DNA of 64,000 nucleotides. Source: CALLPQ01 sp038531745. GTDB taxonomy: Bacteria; Pseudomonadota; Alphaproteobacteria; Caulobacterales; Parvularculaceae. The position numbers and the translations under genes were made by a program. The stretch spans positions 62,001 to 126,000 of the forward strand of contig JBCBBJ010000002.1 of NCBI GenBank assembly GCA_038531745.1, given 5' to 3'. Positions 34,990 to 42,541 of the stretch are shown here, in pieces; positions within the stretch are counted from its first letter, which is position 1, and every line of letters starts with the position of its first letter. The notes under the pieces were generated by a model, which was not told the DNA's origin, ran no database searches, and saw nothing but the letters and a program-made list of their open reading frames with translations.

Positions 34990-35658
34990 TCAATGGACAT
35001 TTATCGAAGAAAAGAAACTCTTATTCTTCCGTACGCGGGCCGGTGAACCAAAGCAGGTGAGGTCGCCAATACCACTCACATGGGCGTCGAGTTCTTTTTT
35101 GGCGTAGACCCTGGCATCACCGACGCCGGAGACAGTGATCTTTACCGCATCACATTTCAATTCGCGCGCATCAAGATCACCAACACCGGAAAGGTCTGCT
35201 CGCAATTGCGTGCATCGACCGTCAACACGCAAATCACCAACTCCCGAAACACGGATTGCAAAATCATCCGTATCAACACCGCGGACCGACCCCTCAACAA
35301 CGCCGGAGACGATTATTTCGCGCAGGTGCGGCAGAGTGATGGTGGCATCAACACTTTTCTTGTTGCGAAAGTGGCGACCTTTTTGATGACCAAGAAACAA
35401 TGTGTCATTCCGGATCGATACCCGGGCATGGGCGATGGACTTTTCACGCCCGGAAAGCACAACCGAGTGGTCAGCGCCGTGATTGACGGCGATATCATAA
35501 ACACCGGAAACCTCTATCCGCGAGAAAGACCCTTCATTAATGCGTCGCTCAATACGCTTTTCATCGCCCGCCACAGCATCAACCACCAGCCCCGCATGGG
35601 CCCCAAGGGCAAAAGCGAGGGCGATCCAAACCCTGACGATGAGCATTGAGCTTTGCAT
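34990..35658 (-). CDS. Secreted DUF2807 (auto-transporter adhesin head GIN domain) protein
   Basis: About 222 residues. A signal peptide (LIVRVWIALAFALGAHAG) precedes a right-handed beta-helix with evident repeats: SRIEVSGVYDIAV, ATITLPHLREIIVSGVVEGSV, AIRVSGVGDLRVDGRC, LRADLSGVGDLDARELKC, VKITVSGVGDARVYAKKELDAHVSGIGDLTCFG. The repeated SGVGD turn is the hallmark of DUF2807 head-GIN domains. Extracellular or periplasmic location is inferred; function is unknown for the family. The start at ATG 35658 has no good ribosome-binding site, and ATG 35646 is an alternative. Confidence 0.85.
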   Translation of the reverse strand: MQSSMLIVRVWIALAFALGAHAGLVVDAVAGDEKRIERRINEGSFSRIEVSGVYDIAVNHGADHSVVLSGREKSIAHARVSIRNDTLFLGHQKGRHFRNKKSVDATITLPHLREIIVSGVVEGSVRGVDTDDFAIRVSGVGDLRVDGRCTQLRADLSGVGDLDARELKCDAVKITVSGVGDARVYAKKELDAHVSGIGDLTCFGSPARVRKNKSFFSSINVH

Positions 35659-35820
35659 CAATAAACCAGTTCTTTCCGCGCGGCCTTACGAAACAATGGC
35701 CACACTCGTACACTCAAAGGGTAGAGCCTTTTCTCGCTAAGGCCAGACCGTTCGGCGCGCGCAACCCGCAGCTTATCGAAAGCTGGGTTGGTGAGGCCCG
35801 GTAAGCGGGCAAAATCTTGC

Positions 35821-37962
35821 CTATTCTGCGGCGATTTTACCCTTTCCGGCCATGACGGCGGCGCATTCTGCCATGGTCGCGCTGGCCCGGGCGACGGGAT
35901 TGGTCTGGTAGAAATTTATGACGGCACTCGCAAATGGCGTATTCGCGGGCTCACCGGCCCCATCGGTATGCAACTGGTCGAGGCTGAATGCGGCGGCGGC
36001 ATCGGGCGCTGCCATCGCGGCGGGGTCACCGTGCGCCACCTTGTCAATCTGACCCAAATGCGGGTGATCCGCGAACAAGGCCTGGCGCAGGGCAAGAAGA
36101 TCATCATAGGGCAGGGTTTTGTCGACCCGCGCAGACAAGGCGCGGATGATTGACCAGTCCTCACGCGCATCGCCGGGCGGAAAGCTTGCCCGCTGGGCCA
36201 GTTGCACGCGGCCCTCCATATTCACGTACAGACCCGGTTGTTCCGTATAGGCTGCACCGGGCAGGATAATATCAGCAACACGCGCCGCGGCGTCACCATG
36301 GTGGCCCTGATAAATCATAAAAGCGCCGCCAAGTTTGGAAACATCAAATTCGTCCGCACTAAGATTATATATCACTTCCACATCGCGGCTTTGCGCGCCA
36401 TTGAGGATACCGGCAAAATCGCGCCCGCCTTCACGGGGCACAAACCCGAGATCAAGACCGCCCACCCGGGCAGCGGCCGTATGCAGAACATTCCAGCCAT
36501 TCCAATGGTCGGTAACAAGCCCGATCGTCTGCCCCAACCGAACCAGATCATTCACAATCGCGGCGCTATAATCCCGTGACAGGGCGCCCGTTCCCACAAT
36601 GATTGCCGGGCGTTCTGCCTTTTTCAGAACGTCAAGGAATGGGCCTTGCCCGTTCATCAGGGCACGAACACTATCGGGCCCCGCGCCCAGATAATCATAT
36701 TCATAAGTCAGATCAGCCTGTTCGCCGATCAAACCGATTTTCACATCAAGATCATTAAGCCAAATCTTCCGTAGGCGGGCATTAACGAGCGCAGCCTCCT
36801 TGCGCGGATTGGCGCCCACGATCAGGATGGCATCAGCCTCTTCAAGGCCAGCGATGGCGCTGTTGAAAAGCCAGCTTTCGCGCGGCCCATGCCCCAGCGT
36901 CAGGCCATCCTGCCGACAATCAAGATGCGGCGTGCCGATGGCCGTCATCAGATCCTGAAGCGCCTTCATGGCCTCCACGCAAACAAGGTCTCCGGCGATG
37001 GCGGCGATGGCGTCCGGTTTTGTGGCGCTAAGCCGGTCGGCGGCGAGCGTTAACGCCTCATCCCAACTGGCCCGCTGGAGCTTGCCGTCTTTGCGCACAA
37101 AAGGCTGATCCAGACGTTGGCTTTTAAGCCCGTCCCAGATGAACCGCGTCTTATCGGAAATCCATTCCTCGTTCACGTCCTCATGGAGACGCGGCAGGAT
37201 GCGCAATACCTCACGCCCGCGCGCATCAACCCGGATGTTTGAGCCCACCGCGTCCATGACATCAATTGTTTCGGTTTTGCGCAACTCCCAAGGGCGGGCG
37301 GTAAAGGCATAGGGTTTTGAGGTCAGCGCCCCCACCGGACACACATCAATCAGATTACCGGTCAATTCAGAGTCGACCGCCTTTTCCAAATAAGTGGTGA
37401 TTTCTGCATTCTCGCCACGATTCACAAGGCCAAGATCATCGACACCGGCAACCTCCGTGGCGAACCGCACACAGCGGGTACATTGAATACACCGGGTCAT
37501 GATTGTTTTGATCAAGGGGCCCATGTGTTTTTCTTCAACCGCGCGTTTGTTCTCCTCAAAGCGGGACCCCTCGCGGCCATAGGCGACGGCCTGATCCTGC
37601 AGGTCGCACTCGCCGCCCTGGTCACAAATTGGGCAATCAAGCGGATGATTGATCAATAGAAATTCCATCACCCCTTCGCGCGCCTTTTTGACCATCGGGG
37701 TATTGGTGAAAAGCTCTGGCGGGGTGCCATCGGGGCCCGGGCGCAAATCGCGCACATTCTGGGCGCAGGAGGCCACAGGCTTAGGCGGTCCGCCCTTGAC
37801 CTCGATCAGGCACATCCGGCAATTGCCCGCAACGGACAAACGCTCATGGTAGCAAAAGCGGGGAATTTCTTCCCCCGCAACCTCGCACGCCTGGAGCAGG
37901 GTCAGGTTGGGATCAACCTCGATTTCGCGATTATTCACCTTGATAAGGCGCGGTTCTGTCAT
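35821..37962 (-). CDS. nuoG: NADH-quinone oxidoreductase subunit G
   Basis: 713 residues, full length for the family. The N-terminal 2Fe-2S site is CEVAGEEIPRFCYHERLSVAG with CRMC and a later Cys. The His-ligated cluster is HPLDCPICDQGGECDLQ. The third cluster is CIQCTRCVRFA with CPVGAL. A molybdopterin-oxidoreductase-like C-terminal half follows (RFIWDGLKSQRL; AHHGN-free variant), ending FYQTNPVARASATMAEC, as in alphaproteobacterial NuoG. It forms part of the electron wire of complex I. Unusually, no nuoF lies upstream and no nuoH downstream; the neighbours are a DUF2807 protein and a serine hydrolase. Whether this is a detached single copy or a second copy cannot be told here. Confidence 0.95.
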   Translation of the reverse strand: MTEPRLIKVNNREIEVDPNLTLLQACEVAGEEIPRFCYHERLSVAGNCRMCLIEVKGGPPKPVASCAQNVRDLRPGPDGTPPELFTNTPMVKKAREGVMEFLLINHPLDCPICDQGGECDLQDQAVAYGREGSRFEENKRAVEEKHMGPLIKTIMTRCIQCTRCVRFATEVAGVDDLGLVNRGENAEITTYLEKAVDSELTGNLIDVCPVGALTSKPYAFTARPWELRKTETIDVMDAVGSNIRVDARGREVLRILPRLHEDVNEEWISDKTRFIWDGLKSQRLDQPFVRKDGKLQRASWDEALTLAADRLSATKPDAIAAIAGDLVCVEAMKALQDLMTAIGTPHLDCRQDGLTLGHGPRESWLFNSAIAGLEEADAILIVGANPRKEAALVNARLRKIWLNDLDVKIGLIGEQADLTYEYDYLGAGPDSVRALMNGQGPFLDVLKKAERPAIIVGTGALSRDYSAAIVNDLVRLGQTIGLVTDHWNGWNVLHTAAARVGGLDLGFVPREGGRDFAGILNGAQSRDVEVIYNLSADEFDVSKLGGAFMIYQGHHGDAAARVADIILPGAAYTEQPGLYVNMEGRVQLAQRASFPPGDAREDWSIIRALSARVDKTLPYDDLLALRQALFADHPHLGQIDKVAHGDPAAMAAPDAAAAFSLDQLHTDGAGEPANTPFASAVINFYQTNPVARASATMAECAAVMAGKGKIAAE

Positions 37963-38215
37963 GGGATCTTCCGGATTTGTCTATGTTCGCCAGCGACCTT
38001 TTTATCGATGCCTGAGCCGCTGAACCCTTCGTCTTTGTATCTACGCCGGGCGTCACCGAATTTCCAGCCGATTTGCTGTCGCGGGGGCTGGGGCGTGCCG
38101 CGCATGGTCCTGGGCCGCTGGCGATGCCGGTTGTTTCCCCGCCAGGCTCCCCCAAGTGGGGGTTTCTCGGCCCCGTGCTTTCTGCCACCCTGCTCAAAAA
38201 AAAGGGGTGGAAACC

Positions 38216-39517
38216 ATGCTAAATCAGGATTTCAATGTGAGATTTTTTCATCATGCCCTTGCCGCGCTAACGATCCTTTTGACCTTGGCTGCCTGTAGCC
38301 ATAAAGACAGCGCCATCGCGCCGCCAACCCCTGGCGCAACCTCCTTTGATCGTGACGGGTTGGATGCTTTGCTGACAGCTTCGGTAGAAGATGGCACCCA
38401 TGTGGGTGTTTCCGCGCTCGTCTTTGATGATGGGCAAATTGTCTATCGCGGCCAGGCGGGCTTTGCCGACCGGGAACGTGGCCTACCCATGGCGCAAGAC
38501 ACCGTGGTGCGCATCTATTCCATGACGAAGACGGTCACCTCCGCCATGGCGATGGACCTTGTGGAGGAGGGTCTACTGGGTCTTGATGATCTGGTGACGG
38601 ATTATGTGCCCGGCCTTGGCCAGATGCAGGTCGTTTCCGTTGACAATGAGGGGGCTGTCTCCCTGGCACCCCAGGCAATGCCCATGACCATCAAGGACCT
38701 GCTCCTCCACCGGGCGGGGTTAGGCTATGGCATTTTTGGGCCCATCAATCCGGTGGAAGAACAATATGGCGCCGCAAATCTATTTGATCCCAATGAGACG
38801 AGTACGGAGAAAATGGAGAAGCTCGCCAAACTGCCGCTCGTGGCCCAACCGGGCACTGGCTGGTATTACAGCGTTTCCATCGATGTGCTCGGCCACATCA
38901 TCGAAACCGTCACCGGCAAGCGGCTTGGCGCGGTCATGGGCGAGCGGTTGTTTGCCCCATGCGGCATGGACCAGACCGGCTTTTCTGTGCGTGAGGGCCA
39001 GCGCGCACGTTTCGCCTCAACCTACCTCCTAAACGAGGACGGTACCATCAGCCTTGCAGAAGACGCCCAAGCCAGCCCGTTTCTCACCGACAATGCCTAT
39101 CAGTCGGGCGGCGGCGGCCTTGTCTCCACCCTTGATGATTATGCGGTATTTGCCAACATGCTCCTGAATGGCGGGCTATGCGGCAATATTCGGGTTCTTG
39201 AAACCGCAACAGTTGACGCCATGATGAGCAATCAGATGGACCCGGACGATCTTTATCTGTTCCCATGGTTGGGCGGCGACACCAATAACGGCTTTGGTTA
39301 TGGCGGCGCGGTGGTGATCGCCGATACCCCCGAACAGATTGCCTATAACGGTCAATCAACTGGCCATTTTGGCTGGAACGGTGCCGCGCGCACAACCTAC
39401 TGGGTGGACCGACCCAACGGCGCCTTCGCGATCTTGTTCCTGCAATATTTCGGCGGCGAAGACCCGGTCTTGTTTCGAGACTTTCGCCGGTTTGTCCGTG
39501 GGCAGACGGAGGATTAA
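38216..39517 (+). CDS. Beta-lactamase-family serine hydrolase, lipoprotein
   Basis: About 433 residues from ATG 38216 (GGGGTGG upstream), giving a lipoprotein signal (ALTILLTLAAC). It has a class-C-type fold: SMTK (the SxxK nucleophile) in RIYSMTKTVTSAMAMDLVEEG, then GLDDLVTDYVPGL, LLLHRAGLGYG and SGGGGLVSTLDDYAVFANMLLNGG, typical of the serine hydrolase/esterase EstB/penicillin-binding-like group rather than true AmpC. The YxN motif position reads YYSVS, so beta-lactam hydrolysis is not assured. It is likely an outer-membrane-anchored esterase or peptidase. It diverges from nuoG. Confidence 0.85.
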   Translation: MLNQDFNVRFFHHALAALTILLTLAACSHKDSAIAPPTPGATSFDRDGLDALLTASVEDGTHVGVSALVFDDGQIVYRGQAGFADRERGLPMAQDTVVRIYSMTKTVTSAMAMDLVEEGLLGLDDLVTDYVPGLGQMQVVSVDNEGAVSLAPQAMPMTIKDLLLHRAGLGYGIFGPINPVEEQYGAANLFDPNETSTEKMEKLAKLPLVAQPGTGWYYSVSIDVLGHIIETVTGKRLGAVMGERLFAPCGMDQTGFSVREGQRARFASTYLLNEDGTISLAEDAQASPFLTDNAYQSGGGGLVSTLDDYAVFANMLLNGGLCGNIRVLETATVDAMMSNQMDPDDLYLFPWLGGDTNNGFGYGGAVVIADTPEQIAYNGQSTGHFGWNGAARTTYWVDRPNGAFAILFLQYFGGEDPVLFRDFRRFVRGQTED

Positions 39518-39831
39518 TACGGGTACGCGATCGGCCTGGGAACACGGCGCCGCACTATTGGTTTGCAAAGAAATAAAGAGCGGCAGGTCCTCGCCAATCC
39601 CTAGCCTTCCGTCCACCCGAAATGGCAAGAATGCGCGCAAAAACGGACATTGGATACCAAACACCTCACGGACCGGTGTTGGCCCTAAACGGAAGTCGTT
39701 TGCAATCGAATGAAGATCTGAAAATGGGCAGTTTTTTGCCTTTTCCAGCGCCTTAAAACGCCCAAAACGGCTCCCAATTTGTGTTGGATCATGGCCGTTA
39801 ACATGTCCCCCTCCCCCCGCAAAAGCGATGT
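39518..39831. other. Non-coding stretch after the serine hydrolase
   Basis: No supported gene is seen in this part of the roughly 560-base gap; open frames here are short and antisense or out of frame. The sequence becomes AT-richer toward its right end, where two palindromes begin. Confidence 0.45.
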
Positions 39832-39846
39832 TGATCTATCAGATCA
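39832..39846. repeat. Palindrome TGATCT-ATC-AGATCA
   Basis: A perfect 6+3+6 inverted repeat in the intergenic region, 40 bases before a second, larger palindrome. A protein-binding site is possible; no regulator is known for it. Confidence 0.5.
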
Positions 39847-39885
39847 GGCTGCGTTCCCTAGAAAAATTTAAGAAAACAGACCCAA

Positions 39886-39903
39886 ATCATTCACATGAAT
39901 GAT
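39886..39903. promoter_or_regulatory. 18-bp perfect palindrome, candidate operator
   Basis: ATCATTCA-CA-TGAATGAT, 8+2+8 with no mismatch, about 170 bases before the first gene of the AT-rich accessory block. No T-run follows. It could be the site of the LuxR-type regulator encoded at 42542, but this is a guess from position. Confidence 0.45.
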
Positions 39904-40076
39904 GTCCCGCTTATGGCCCCTTGATAGCTAAGGGCGACTTATGAGGCACTTGCGTCATTCCTTATTAGAAACTGAAACGGGGCACGTTCGGTTGGAAGGA
40001 ATGGCTGCTCATTCACGCAATGATCTGTGCGAGTAAAATCCCATAAGTTGCGAAGTATCGTTCGTGGGGTGGGACC

Positions 40077-40403
40077 ATGATTAAATATACACTTCTAGCC
40101 GCGAGCTTAGGCTTTGCAATGCCTCAGGCGAATTTTGATCGGTGTACGATGCTTAATGATATTTCAGGGCACTATAGGGATTTAAAGTCAACGATGCGTC
40201 AGCAACCCCTGACGGTTGAAGGCTTCGCTTTTACAGAATTAGGGGGGAGCCCGAGAGTCCACTTTATGGACGTCCAAATTCCAGACCCCGTTTACGGGAC
40301 ATCACAGGGGACGACCTTGGACCTTCGCGCTGGAGCCTTGGTATCCACAGCATATCCTGGAGGCGTTCGGAGACCTAAGGTCGATATTACCGACCGCAAA
40401 TAA
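40077..40403 (+). CDS. Small probably secreted protein of unknown function
   Basis: 108 residues. The first ~18 (MIKYTLLAASLGFAMPQA) look like a short signal peptide. The rest has no recognised motif: EGFAFTELGGSPRVHFMDVQIPDP and TTLDLRAGALVSTAYPGG suggest beta strands, and the tail is basic (GVRRPKVDITDRK). GGGTGGGA precedes the ATG. It opens an AT-richer rightward block followed by the PLAT-domain gene 86 bases on. There is one Cys in the predicted mature part. Confidence 0.6.
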   Translation: MIKYTLLAASLGFAMPQANFDRCTMLNDISGHYRDLKSTMRQQPLTVEGFAFTELGGSPRVHFMDVQIPDPVYGTSQGTTLDLRAGALVSTAYPGGVRRPKVDITDRK

Positions 40404-40489
40404 CCAGTCTCAGATTTAGTTCGCTGCCTACCTCATAGGTGTAGGTGCGATTAAAAAATTAAACCAAACCTATGGACTGGAGAAGTACA

Positions 40490-41950
40490 ATGAGACACTG
40501 TTTACTGGACATCACAATTGGACAAGTACCGTCGAAAAGGCTTTCTTTAGGCGTTAAAGCCCTTCTCACGGCTGGGGCCTTTTTGACGCTTTCCCAAGCG
40601 GCATTTGCTGAAACTGCCTATACGATTACAACCGTGACAGGGCAAAAAGGTACGAATGCCGATATCACCGTAAAACTCCACGGGACTGAAGGATCAATGG
40701 AGCGCTTTAGTCGTGTGCTTGATAATCCCGGTGTGGACGATTTCGAACCTCGTCAGACAAATAAATTTGTCATCTACAATCAAACCGATCTTGGCATCAT
40801 TACAGACGTCGAAATACAGGGCCCAGGTCTAGGCCTGAAAGTTGACCCTTGGGATATGAAATCCATGACGGTCAGCAGCAATGGGGCCAAATCAAAAGGC
40901 AAATCAACAAGGTTTACCTATTCCAATCGTATTGATCAGGACGATATTGAGCGTGATTTTCCTAAACACAAAGCCTTATTGTTGAGAGCGAATAATCTTG
41001 GGGCACCAAAATTTCAGTATAATGAGCGCGAAGTCGCCGTTGGGGAGTCATGGAAAGGTTATGGCAGTTTGTCGGGCTTGGCTGATAACCGGACCGTTAC
41101 ATTTTCAAGAAATGATGTTGTTTCATCCGAGTCACAAACAATAGATAGTGTCGGGGTCAACAACACAGCTGAACTTGAAGTCAGCGGCACTATTCCGGGG
41201 ACGCCTGTAAATGCGAGAGCCTTATATCGCTTGGAGGTGCAGACGCAGCATGAAGAGCTAAGAAAGTTCTCAAGATCTGAGAGCCGAGCGAAAGTTGAAG
41301 AAGTACCAATCTCGGTTCCAGCCAATACCATGGAATTTATCAAGGTGGTCTACAGAGAGCGCAGAAAGATAGGATCCTTTACGAACACGATAGAAAATCA
41401 CTCGCGCTATATTGTTTTAGAAGAGATTATTGCGACCCCGGTCAGAGTGAAATTCAACTATGTTGATGAAGTCAATAATGGTTATAAATTTGCCGACTTG
41501 TACAAAAAAGCCTTTCCAAATCAGCCCGTACCAACAGGCCCGCGGAAGCCTTCTGTACAACCAAAACCGGCTCCGGTTCCTCAACCTCAATCTCAGCCCG
41601 CCCCAAAGCCTGCACCACTTGTTCAACCGGCACCAAAACCTGCTCCGGCTCCTGTACCCGCGGTCACGCCGCGTCCGGTAAAAATTACATCCTCGACGGT
41701 TAGCTACGTCTCCACGACATCCGGTGCCGCTTTTCAAGAGGCGGAAGACGGGATGTGGCAAGAGCTTTCAGATACCGGGACAGTCCGCTTCAATTACGAG
41801 GTCATCGACATAGATGAAGACTGCGTTTATCTGCTCGACATTGATCGTGAGATTTTGATCATATTGGATATAACGCGAAATGTGGTCCAATATGCTCCAG
41901 ATTTGGATACTGAACCTTTCGATCTTTATCAGATGAGCAGTACGTCATAA
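40490..41950 (+). CDS. Secreted PLAT/LH2-domain protein with Pro-rich linker
   Basis: 486 residues from ATG 40490, which has GGAGAA six bases upstream; the ATG at 40472 lacks one. A signal peptide ends near residue 40 (LSQAAFA/ET). Residues about 43-130 read as a PLAT/lipoxygenase-homology domain: YTITTVTGQKGTNADITVKL, then FVIYNQTDLGIITDVEI and LGLKVDPWDMKSMTV, with the characteristic LG..V.I and W..K.(M)TV. A beta-rich middle domain (about 135-340) and a proline/lysine-rich linker (345-400) follow. A C-terminal ~85-residue domain of unknown type ends the protein (YEVIDIDEDCVYLLDIDREILIILDI). PLAT domains often bind lipids or membrane proteins. The gene ends at a strong terminator. Overall function is unknown. 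Confidence 0.82.
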   Translation: MRHCLLDITIGQVPSKRLSLGVKALLTAGAFLTLSQAAFAETAYTITTVTGQKGTNADITVKLHGTEGSMERFSRVLDNPGVDDFEPRQTNKFVIYNQTDLGIITDVEIQGPGLGLKVDPWDMKSMTVSSNGAKSKGKSTRFTYSNRIDQDDIERDFPKHKALLLRANNLGAPKFQYNEREVAVGESWKGYGSLSGLADNRTVTFSRNDVVSSESQTIDSVGVNNTAELEVSGTIPGTPVNARALYRLEVQTQHEELRKFSRSESRAKVEEVPISVPANTMEFIKVVYRERRKIGSFTNTIENHSRYIVLEEIIATPVRVKFNYVDEVNNGYKFADLYKKAFPNQPVPTGPRKPSVQPKPAPVPQPQSQPAPKPAPLVQPAPKPAPAPVPAVTPRPVKITSSTVSYVSTTSGAAFQEAEDGMWQELSDTGTVRFNYEVIDIDEDCVYLLDIDREILIILDITRNVVQYAPDLDTEPFDLYQMSSTS

Positions 41951-41961
41951 GCGTCAAAAGA

Positions 41962-41996
41962 CCCGCCATATTGAAACATATATGGCGGGAATTTTT
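41962..41996 (+). terminator. Intrinsic terminator after the PLAT gene
   Basis: CCCGCCATAT (41962-41971) pairs perfectly with ATATGGCGGG (41980-41989) around an eight-base loop and is followed by AATTTTTATT. It lies 12 bases after the stop. Confidence 0.92.
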
Positions 41997-42025
41997 ATTC
42001 CTGACACATGACCCCGGAGAATATT

Positions 42026-42466
42026 ATGCATAAACCAGCTATCGTTACAGCGCTCGTGGCGTCCGTCTTTATGGCGTCAAACACGGCCTCCGCTCAATTG
42101 CTCAATCCTTTGGAAAATAGGCAAGCCTTCACCATGATAGATCGAATGCTTTCAAAATTGCCGGACAAAATTGAATGCATCAGTTTAGTAGAATATCAAA
42201 AGCATAATTATAGAGATACAAAAACAAAACAAGCCTCGGCCCAAAAACATATCTTTCGTCTTACGAATATGAACCTGAAACTTACTGGGGGTTACCTCTT
42301 GATGGAGGATGAGCCCAGCACCGTCATTTATAGTCTGACATCTGGCGGTAGTGATATGAATATCATTGTGGGGCTTGATTTATATGAAGGCAAAATTCTC
42401 GCCATCGCACCACCACTGCCGCAACCCAATAGCTGCCAAGCCGGTCAACAACTCTTTAGGATGTGA
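42026..42466 (+). CDS. Small secreted protein of unknown function
   Basis: 146 residues from ATG 42026 (GGAGA seven bases upstream), giving a signal peptide cut after ASNTASA. The mature protein has two Cys (IECISLVEY and NSCQAGQQ) that could pair, a central strand-rich part (HIFRLTNMNLKLTGGYLLM, SGGSDMNIIVGLDLY) and no recognised motif. It lies between the PLAT terminator and the LuxR-type gene, in the same direction, and shares their AT-richer composition. Confidence 0.7.
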   Translation: MHKPAIVTALVASVFMASNTASAQLLNPLENRQAFTMIDRMLSKLPDKIECISLVEYQKHNYRDTKTKQASAQKHIFRLTNMNLKLTGGYLLMEDEPSTVIYSLTSGGSDMNIIVGLDLYEGKILAIAPPLPQPNSCQAGQQLFRM

Positions 42467-42541
42467 ACCAGTTCGTACAGCGCTGGCCGGTTTCCATGGG
42501 GTGTCTTTTCCTATAATCGATGACGAGTGCGAGGTGCACTT

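Noticed and set aside
35763..35789. Imperfect hairpin (AACCC..AGCTT / AAGCT..GGGTT) after nuoG
   Set aside because: Bulged stem and no T-run in either direction; function not supportable.
37931..38197. 88-codon minus-strand frame upstream of nuoG
   Set aside because: Composition unlike a protein, no motif, and it overlaps the nuoG start.
38216..39517. Calling the serine hydrolase an AmpC antibiotic-resistance beta-lactamase
   Set aside because: SxxK is present, but the YxN motif is not clear and it is a lipoprotein with the features of the wider esterase/peptidase group.
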